Shown here piece after piece: positions 23,041 to 28,482 of a DNA stretch of 28,482 nt. The notes below the pieces were generated by a model, which did not search any database, was not told the origin of the DNA, and saw only the letters and a list, made by a program, of their open reading frames with translations. The stretch spans positions 1 to 28,482 of the forward strand of contig JBBDYG010000061.1 in assembly GCA_040901765.1 (NCBI GenBank). The letters are read 5' to 3'. Position 1 is the stretch's first letter. Every line of letters begins with the position of its first letter. Origin of the DNA: JBBDYG01 sp040901765. Lineage in GTDB: Bacteria > Planctomycetota > Planctomycetia > Pirellulales > Lacipirellulaceae. The position numbers and the translations under genes are program-made.

Positions 23041-23493
23041 TTATGGTTGAGGCAGTGCGAAGTCGCGTTTTGCCGTTTCTTTTGGCAGCTCGATTTTCAC
23101 TTCCGCGCTCTCGAAGAGTGGCCGGCCCATGGGATTCATCATCCCGTCTTCACTGATCTGATAGGCTACGCCGTCGTAACCGAAGATGCGGACGATATGG
23201 GGACCGCCCGTATGCCCCCGGTCGGGTGGCGTGCTGTATTTGCCGTCCTTGATGTCGGCCCGTGCGCCGGGGCCCGAGTTCCCCGCCTCCGCGTCGGGCT
23301 CGAACACCATGAAGCCGATGGGTACTGGCCGCCCGTTGAAAGTCACTTCTCCTGCCAGGTCGTAACGGGCAGCGCGCTGTTCGCCGCAACCGGCCGTGGC
23401 GACCAGCGCGAACAACAGCGGAGCCAGGTAGGGTGCCGCGAATTGCGGCCGATTTTGTTCATAAATCACTGTGATCGAGAACCTCCCCATCAT
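23041..23493 (-). CDS. Small planctomycete-type lipoprotein with carboxypeptidase-regulatory-like domain
   Basis: The product of up to 150 residues has an N-terminal hydrophobic stretch (APYLAPLLFALVATAGCGEQ) ending in the lipobox TAGC, so it should be lipidated and held on a membrane. The rest is a small beta-sandwich: LAGEVTFNGRPVPIGFMVFE, GKYSTPPDRG, GPHIVRIFGYDG, the pattern of planctomycete carboxypeptidase-regulatory-like proteins often paired with DUF1559 genes. ATG 23493 is listed; GTG 23472, preceded by GGGGAGG, is an equally good start. Both overlap the end of the DUF1559 gene. The function of these pairs is unknown. Confidence 0.8.
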   Translation of the reverse strand: MMGRFSITVIYEQNRPQFAAPYLAPLLFALVATAGCGEQRAARYDLAGEVTFNGRPVPIGFMVFEPDAEAGNSGPGARADIKDGKYSTPPDRGHTGGPHIVRIFGYDGVAYQISEDGMMNPMGRPLFESAEVKIELPKETAKRDFALPQP

Positions 23494-24529
23494 TCCGCGC
23501 TGAGAGCCTGCGAAAAACGGTCAGCGCAATTTCGTGATTGATTGATTGGACCGAGCCGTCGGCGAATACGCATTGAAAGCCGGCGGGGTGCGGACCCCCA
23601 AACGCGCCGCGCAGCGGTACCAGTGTGCCATTGTTGCCGTGGCGGGTAGTGTCGGAGGAATCAAACCAATCAGGCTCGGGCGGAAAATACCCCCAGCGAA
23701 TCGTGTCAAAATCCCATCCTTCAACATAGCCCCCGTCGTCCTCTGCCTGCCACTCACCGAGTCGCCCCTGATTAAACGACTTCTCGCCGATAAGCAAGGT
23801 GTGCGTAGTGCCGTCAAGAATCCGCGCGATCTTCACTGGACTGCTGCGGAACTTGCTGCCGTCCGGACGACGAACGATGGTTCCGTTTTTGCCGTCGCCC
23901 AAAGCTGCCCAGCCAATGCTTCCTCGTTGGTCGGTTCCGGCATTACCCGCGTAGTCGTTCATCGCGCTTTGGTCCCGCAGAAAACTGGAGCCTGGTTTGG
24001 CAAGCGACTCGGGGGCGCGGCGGGTGGGGCAAAAGTAAACGGAGACGGGAGTGCGGGCGACTTGGCGATCGTCCGCTACCGCCCACAGGACCTCATGTTC
24101 AATGTACGGCAGGATCTGATAAGCCCAGCTCCAGTTCTGGTTGGGTGCGATGGCAGGCCGGCCATCGACCATGGTCCGCGGCAGCCAATAGCGTTCGCCG
24201 CCGTCGGGAAAGACGCCCTGGGCATTTTCGTGGTTAAAGCAGGCCAATCCGATTTGCTTGAGATGGTTGCTGCACTCCGTCCGCCGCGCCGCCTCGCGGG
24301 CAGCCTGCACCGCCGGCAACAATAGCGCAACCAAAATGCCGATTATCGCAATGACGACTAGCAACTCAACCAAAGTAAACCCGCTGGGCTTCTGGCTTTC
24401 AACCTGCATTCGCGAGTCGGCCGGCTCATATGCAATGGCGCGGCACGACTTGCGGCTTACGCGGCTGATAGAATCGGAGACGGACAGATCTTTCAAGCGT
24501 AATGCCCGTAGGCGGACTGCGTTAGTCAT
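23459..24529 (-). CDS. DUF1559 protein with type IV pilin-like N-terminus
   Basis: This 356-residue protein contains the prepilin-type cleavage and methylation signal GFTLVELLVVIAIIGILVA, then the DUF1559 body with NHLKQIGLACFNHEN, and near the end CVFADGSVQSIN, the family's H-X9-DG type motif region. These pilin-like pseudopilins are numerous in planctomycetes and are exported by the type II/IV machinery. The listed ATG 24529 gives a 48-residue leader before the motif, longer than usual. ATG 24409 (MQVESQKPSG) gives a standard short leader and may be the real start, although neither has a strong ribosome binding site. Its 3' end overlaps the lipoprotein gene. Confidence 0.9.
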   Translation of the reverse strand: MTNAVRLRALRLKDLSVSDSISRVSRKSCRAIAYEPADSRMQVESQKPSGFTLVELLVVIAIIGILVALLLPAVQAAREAARRTECSNHLKQIGLACFNHENAQGVFPDGGERYWLPRTMVDGRPAIAPNQNWSWAYQILPYIEHEVLWAVADDRQVARTPVSVYFCPTRRAPESLAKPGSSFLRDQSAMNDYAGNAGTDQRGSIGWAALGDGKNGTIVRRPDGSKFRSSPVKIARILDGTTHTLLIGEKSFNQGRLGEWQAEDDGGYVEGWDFDTIRWGYFPPEPDWFDSSDTTRHGNNGTLVPLRGAFGGPHPAGFQCVFADGSVQSINHEIALTVFRRLSARNDGEVLDHSDL

Positions 24530-24572
24530 AACTTCACCATGAACGAGAAAAGAGGAGGATGCTCATCAATCG

Positions 24573-26078
24573 TCATTGCTTTCGGCGTCGCCGTACACTA
24601 GCGAGCAGACCGAATGCGAAACTACCAATTAACATTAACGTGGCCGGGGCAGGTTCGGGCACGATTGATGCGGCAGCTAACGATCCGCTGCCGCTCGAAC
24701 CAAAGTGGCTCACCCACAGGTGGTAATCAGTTTGGTCGACGCCATTCAAGCCGTCGCCGCCCCCCGAGATGGCGGACTCGTCCGCGGCGCCGAGATGGTC
24801 CCGCCAAACGGTGTAGTCCGCGGCGTCTACTGCTCCGTCGGCGTTAAAGTCGCCGGGCGAACCGGTGAACAACGACAGGGAGAGACTGTCAATCGCCCCG
24901 CCGAAGTGCCCGCTTGTCGGATTCAACGTGCGGATGCGGAAGCGGACGTCGCCGCTACCGTCACCTGTATACACGAAACTGCCGGGGACCAGATTGAATT
25001 CGCCTTGCCATGCGCCTGGCAGGTGTTCGTGGCTGGCTACCACCTCGATACTCTCGCCCTCGCCACGAATCAATTCGATGACCAGGCCGTCCTCGGGGCC
25101 CGTTTGCTCACCAGGCGCCTGATAGACCGCGGGGCTAGCCTCAAAGTCGACCTTGTATTGTTGCCCAGCCGTGTTCGATCCGGCGATCGGCGGCACGAAG
25201 CTGAATTGCTCGATGACATTGTCTTGCCAAAACATCACGGCAAAGTCTTGCGGGTTCGTCGTGACCTCAATGTTGCCGGGTTCTGCAAACACCGCATGCA
25301 CCGCGCCGCCCCCCTGTTTTGACCAGCCAGCGACATCTCCGCCAAAAGCGACGTCGAGGCCCGACTCGAACTGCTGGCCGTTGAAATTCTGCGGCGGCGC
25401 GGTGAAGCCCTCAAAACCATCGGCGAAGATTTCGGAGGTCCCCGTGAGCGTCACGTCGTCGATGGCCCCGCCAAAGGTTAAGCTACCAGGATTCGACGGC
25501 CCGATGCGCAGTCGGACATCGCCGCTGCCGTCGCCAATGTACTGGAAGCTGGCCGGATTGAGAATGATGTCGCCCGCCCAGGCGCCCGGCAAATGAGTAA
25601 AGGAATCGAGCACCGAATCATTATCTCGAAGCACTTCGATCAAGAGACCGTCGGCGGCGGTCGTCTGCTGAACGCCGGCTTGATAGACCGCCGGGCTCGC
25701 CAGAAAATCGATTGTATAGTTCTGACCGGAGTTGTTAGACCCGGCGATTGGAGCATCGAGTGTGATCACGTTATCCTGCCAAATCATCACGGCAGGATCC
25801 GAGGGCGGCGTGAATGTCAAGATGTTTGCGTGATCGACCGCGTGCACCACGCCCCCGCCTGTCCCTTGCCAATCGGGTATGCTCCCGCTGAACGCCACGG
25901 GATGGCCCGTGTCGAATTGGGCGCCATTGAAATGTCCTGGAGGCGCGTTAAAGCCGAAGTCACCGTCAAAAGTGGCTTCAAAAATTTGCGCGGTACTGTC
26001 GGTGACCAGCGAGACTATCGCGAACAACGCGGCGGAGGTTATCAGGCAGTGGGCGTTGAGAGCAGGAATCTTGCGCAT
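24573..26078 (-). CDS. Exported PEP-CTERM protein with two copies of a jelly-roll-like domain and a dockerin-like domain
   Basis: The 501-residue protein starts at ATG 26078 with AGGAGA seven bases upstream, and carries a Sec signal (CLITSAALFAIVSLVTDSTA). Two copies of one domain of about 180 residues follow, each with FNAPPGHFNG/FTAPPQNFNG, MIWQDNV/MFWQDNV, ASPAVYQA and GDGSGDVR segments. Then comes a type I dockerin-like domain (GDFNADGAVDAADYTVWRDH) and the sorting signal VPEPAPATLMLIGSFAFG with Arg-rich end (VRRRRKQ). PEP-CTERM signals are processed by exosortase. The protein is therefore on the cell surface or secreted, with an adhesion or carbohydrate-binding role inferred from the fold class only. 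Confidence 0.88.
   Translation of the reverse strand: MRKIPALNAHCLITSAALFAIVSLVTDSTAQIFEATFDGDFGFNAPPGHFNGAQFDTGHPVAFSGSIPDWQGTGGGVVHAVDHANILTFTPPSDPAVMIWQDNVITLDAPIAGSNNSGQNYTIDFLASPAVYQAGVQQTTAADGLLIEVLRDNDSVLDSFTHLPGAWAGDIILNPASFQYIGDGSGDVRLRIGPSNPGSLTFGGAIDDVTLTGTSEIFADGFEGFTAPPQNFNGQQFESGLDVAFGGDVAGWSKQGGGAVHAVFAEPGNIEVTTNPQDFAVMFWQDNVIEQFSFVPPIAGSNTAGQQYKVDFEASPAVYQAPGEQTGPEDGLVIELIRGEGESIEVVASHEHLPGAWQGEFNLVPGSFVYTGDGSGDVRFRIRTLNPTSGHFGGAIDSLSLSLFTGSPGDFNADGAVDAADYTVWRDHLGAADESAISGGGDGLNGVDQTDYHLWVSHFGSSGSGSLAAASIVPEPAPATLMLIGSFAFGLLASVRRRRKQ
24866..25437 (-). repeat. Jelly-roll-like module, copy B (PEP-CTERM protein, second repeat)
   Basis: The copy encodes the segment from FTAPPQNFNGQQ to FGGAIDSLSLSL. 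Shared anchors with copies A and C are NFNG, the WQDNV/WHDNV block, ASPAVYQ and GDGSGDVR. Bounds are approximate. Confidence 0.8.
25438..25990 (-). repeat. Jelly-roll-like module, copy A (PEP-CTERM protein, first repeat)
   Basis: The copy encodes the segment from FNAPPGHFNGAQ to FGGAIDDVTLTG. It is directly in tandem with copy B. Bounds are approximate. Confidence 0.8.
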
Positions 26079-26148
26079 TGAGTAATCTCCTATGAAAGAG
26101 TAAGTTCGACGCGATTTCGCGAAGTAGAAAAGCAAAACAGGATCGTCG

Positions 26149-28407
26149 TTAACCTCGACCAATTGACAGAGCGGCTCCCGCAACAAAGCACAAAGAAGCT
26201 ATGGCAATGGACTCGGACTCGGGCACATCGTCGACGAGGCTTGCGCCGTTGCTGGTCGCGCCAAAGTTGGACTTCCACGTATCGTACTGGGCGACGCCGA
26301 TCGTGCCGCCGTCGCTGTCGTTGGGCAGGGTGCCTGCCAGCGCGCCGAGGTGGTCTCGCCACACGGGATAATCCGCCGCGTCCACCACGCCGTCGTCGTT
26401 GTAGTCGCCTGGCAATTCGATGAACAAGGACAGCGAAAGATTGTCGACCGCCCCACCAAAGCGGCCGCTCCCGAAATTGGACGGGCCGACGCGGAGTCGC
26501 ACGTCGCCGGAGCCGTCGCCCACGTATTGGAAGCTGTCGCCGGCCAGCGCGATGTCGCCCGCCCATGTGCCCGGCAGGTACTCGTAACTAGCGAGCACGC
26601 TATTGTCGCCGCGGAGCACCTGGATCAGCAGGCCGTCTGCAGCCGATGTTGCTTGGCTGGCGACCTGATACACGGCGGGGCTCGCCTGGAAGTCGAGCGT
26701 ATAGGTTTGGCCCTCTCGGTTCGAAGCGGCGATGGGAGAAATCGTGGTGAGGACATTGTCGTGCCAGATCATGGGCGCGAAGTCGCGGGGGTAGGTGACG
26801 TCCGGGTACAGGTTGGCGTGGTCCACCGCGTGGATGGAGTTGCCGCCGCTGTCGTTCCAGCGGGGCGCGTTGCCGCCGAATGCCACGGTCAGTCCCGATT
26901 CAAACTGCCCGCCGTTAAAGTTCTGCGCAGGTGCGAAAAAGGAATCAAATTCCTCCGCAAAGATCACCGGGTGGAGAGGCGGCTGGGGTTCTTCTCCGCC
27001 ATCGATTATTTCGAGTCGAAAGATGCCGCCGGCGGTGCCGATCAGCATCGTCCGGTCGGGCGTCCTCGTGGCCGACAACACGCTGCTGCCGTTCGACAGG
27101 ATCTGCGTCACCGCTCCCGTGTCGGGATTAGCGGCCACCACGTCGCGGGCCCCCAGGCGAGTAATGATCGCGGCGCCACGGACGAGGTCGGCCGTCGGCC
27201 CTGTGATCTCCTCGTCGGGATACCAAATATCGAATCCATTCGACGAGGTGTTGAAGCCCAAGTCGGCGGTCGACGAACTGAGATTCGCGGTATTGAAGTG
27301 ACCTGCCGCGAGTGCCGCCGCGTTCTGCCGCCAATCGGTGAGGTTGTCGCGGGCCGGGTCGATGGCCACATCGGTCCCCTGAACCCGGTCGAGGCCGTTC
27401 TGCAAGTTGCCGTCGGTTTGGTAGAATTTTTCGAATCCGTGATCGGCGAACTGGAAGGAATGATAGAGCTGATCGGGTTGATTGCCTTGGGGGGCGGTCG
27501 GCCCGGTCTGGTTCATTGTCACGAAGGGGTCGCCGTCGCTGTTCGCTCCCTCGATGGCCAGGCCGAAGGGGTTGCGAAGCCCGGCGGAAAAGACGCGGAG
27601 CTTGCCCGGGTCGGTCGATGTAAACGCCCGCTCGTCGACGTGATAACCATCCGCGCCTTGCCCATTGCCGGGCGGCGTATCGAATCCCGCGATGTTGGGC
27701 GTCGTTGTGTCGCCAGCGAGTTGTGTGAGGTCTTCGATCCAACTGATCGTGCCCGTATATGCGGTTTCGTTGTTGCCCGGCTCCGATTGCGTTCCAATCG
27801 CCATCAACAGCGAGTCGCCGCGGACTTGCATGTTATTGATCTCGTGATGCGTGGTGACTTGCACGTTGTTGAGGATGGCCTGATTCACTTCGCTTGCTTC
27901 ACCCCAATTGCCATCGCCGTCGTTATCCGTCATCCGGCGGACCGATTGAATTCGCCGGTTGAGGGTAGAAGGATGACCGGGTATGAACACAACGGCTTCA
28001 TTGAAATAGAGGACATCCTGTCCCAACACCGAGTCGTGATGGACCGCCACGCCGAGCGAACCCCGAATGCCACCTTCCGGGTTACTCGCCGGATTGCTCC
28101 AGATGAGTTGCTGGTTGCTAAGTCCTGAGTTCGGGTCGTAGTCATAACCGAAGACCCCCGTCTCGTATCTGGCGACAAAAAGTTTGCTGCCGTCGGTGCT
28201 AAAGGCCATCTGCGCGACGAGACCGCTGCGAGGTGGATCGATCTGCGTCAGTACCAAGTCGCCGGCAAATTGCGGCACGACTTGCAGCGCAGCCGCTGCC
28301 GACGCAGTCCACCACAGTGCCACCACCGCAAGCAGCCCTAGACCGTGCCCGGACCGCCTGCGATGGAGGTTCGTTGGTGGAGCTTTCCGCCTACCGTTGC
28401 GTCCCAT
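26149..28407 (-). CDS. Exported sugar dehydrogenase-like beta-propeller with jelly-roll and dockerin-like domains
   Basis: The 752-residue protein begins at ATG 28407 with a long basic leader and hydrophobic stretch (GLLAVVALWWTASAAAA). Residues up to about 465 resemble the glucose/sorbosone dehydrogenase (PQQ-type) propeller: GIRGSLGVAVHHD, DNDGDGNWGEASEV, HHEINNMQV and SAGLRNPFGLAIEG. The following domain (FAPAQNFNGGQFESGL through GGAVDNLSLSL) is the module also present twice in the neighbouring PEP-CTERM protein. Next is a dockerin-like domain (GDYNDDGVVDAADY), and the end has a degenerate PEP-CTERM-like tail (VPESESIAIASLCF). Whether it binds PQQ was not shown. It lies 70 bases upstream of the PEP-CTERM gene and is probably cotranscribed with it. 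Confidence 0.82.
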   Translation of the reverse strand: MGRNGRRKAPPTNLHRRRSGHGLGLLAVVALWWTASAAAALQVVPQFAGDLVLTQIDPPRSGLVAQMAFSTDGSKLFVARYETGVFGYDYDPNSGLSNQQLIWSNPASNPEGGIRGSLGVAVHHDSVLGQDVLYFNEAVVFIPGHPSTLNRRIQSVRRMTDNDGDGNWGEASEVNQAILNNVQVTTHHEINNMQVRGDSLLMAIGTQSEPGNNETAYTGTISWIEDLTQLAGDTTTPNIAGFDTPPGNGQGADGYHVDERAFTSTDPGKLRVFSAGLRNPFGLAIEGANSDGDPFVTMNQTGPTAPQGNQPDQLYHSFQFADHGFEKFYQTDGNLQNGLDRVQGTDVAIDPARDNLTDWRQNAAALAAGHFNTANLSSSTADLGFNTSSNGFDIWYPDEEITGPTADLVRGAAIITRLGARDVVAANPDTGAVTQILSNGSSVLSATRTPDRTMLIGTAGGIFRLEIIDGGEEPQPPLHPVIFAEEFDSFFAPAQNFNGGQFESGLTVAFGGNAPRWNDSGGNSIHAVDHANLYPDVTYPRDFAPMIWHDNVLTTISPIAASNREGQTYTLDFQASPAVYQVASQATSAADGLLIQVLRGDNSVLASYEYLPGTWAGDIALAGDSFQYVGDGSGDVRLRVGPSNFGSGRFGGAVDNLSLSLFIELPGDYNDDGVVDAADYPVWRDHLGALAGTLPNDSDGGTIGVAQYDTWKSNFGATSNGASLVDDVPESESIAIASLCFVAGAALSIGRG
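26418..26975 (-). repeat. Jelly-roll-like module, copy C (dehydrogenase-like protein)
   Basis: The copy encodes the segment from FFAPAQNFNGGQ to FGGAVDNLSLSL in the neighbouring gene. Similarity to A and B is visible at DNA level, for example around the GDGSGDVRLR codons. Bounds are approximate. Confidence 0.8.
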
Positions 28408-28482
28408 ATGAAATTGGAGCAAAAGTGACTAGTGCTTGATCACTCTTGGATTGATGGATAAAGCCGCCTGAGCTTGATGCGG

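Noticed and set aside
26350..28128. 592-codon open frame on the plus strand
   Set aside because: It is antisense to the dehydrogenase-like gene, whose domains, signal peptide and dockerin are clear. The plus frame has no motif and reflects GC-rich codon bias.

Overview
The window looks like a chromosomal segment of a planctomycete, probably Pirellulales-like. It has a DUF1559 protein with a type IV pilin-like N-terminus, PEP-CTERM/dockerin exported proteins, a GH32 enzyme, and a long run of small conserved planctomycete-style genes around a ubiquitin-like conjugation module. This assignment rests on recognising families by eye, not on a database search.

Layout. (1) 1-2627 is insertion-sequence debris: a damaged IS66 TnpB tail, an intact-looking IS66 TnpC, and an N-terminally truncated IS630-type transposase lying before a candidate IS66 right end. 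2628-3441 holds no gene I can support. (2) 3442-4026 (minus) is a conserved-looking hypothetical gene, divergent from a plus-strand gene train. (3) 4273-14441 (plus) reads as one long operon: a membrane/coiled-coil protein with a probable frameshift, DUF1257 (Ycf35-like), DUF2997, a TOPRIM (OLD-type) protein, a broken Ycf46-like AAA+ ATPase, eight small proteins of unknown function plus a 30-residue mini-ORF, then a ThiS/MoaD-like ubiquitin-like protein (Ubl), a fusion of a candidate E2-like domain with a 20-cysteine zinc-binding region, a JAMM/JAB isopeptidase and a ThiF-type E1. It ends at a clear intrinsic terminator. (4) 14543-14987 has a palindrome, a sigma70-like promoter, a densely structured leader with a terminator-like hairpin, and a 20-codon ORF with a strong ribosome binding site. 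(5) 15095-19551 (minus) is a three-gene cassette of zinc metallopeptidase, metallo-beta-lactamase-fold hydrolase and patatin-like phospholipase, with an Mrr-type restriction endonuclease upstream (19833-20783). Together these look like a defence or conflict island. (6) 21341-28407 (minus) is an export and carbohydrate locus: a sugar dehydrogenase-like beta-propeller with dockerin, a PEP-CTERM protein sharing a duplicated domain with it, DUF1559, a small lipoprotein and a GH32 enzyme.

How the parts may work together. In region 3 the E1 would adenylate the Ubl tail, the E2-like cysteine could accept it, the Cys-rich part could act as an E3-like or substrate-binding element, and the JAMM protein could trim the Ubl or remove it from targets. 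The upstream DUF1257/DUF2997/Ycf46-like AAA+ genes would supply a remodelling machine. The AAA+ gene carries a nonsense codon at a Trp position and a frameshift, and the first gene of the train also appears frameshifted. The locus is therefore either decaying at its 5' half or affected by sequence errors. The most interesting targets are the E1/E2-Cys-rich/JAMM/Ubl set with its AAA+ context, and the peptidase-MBL-patatin cassette.
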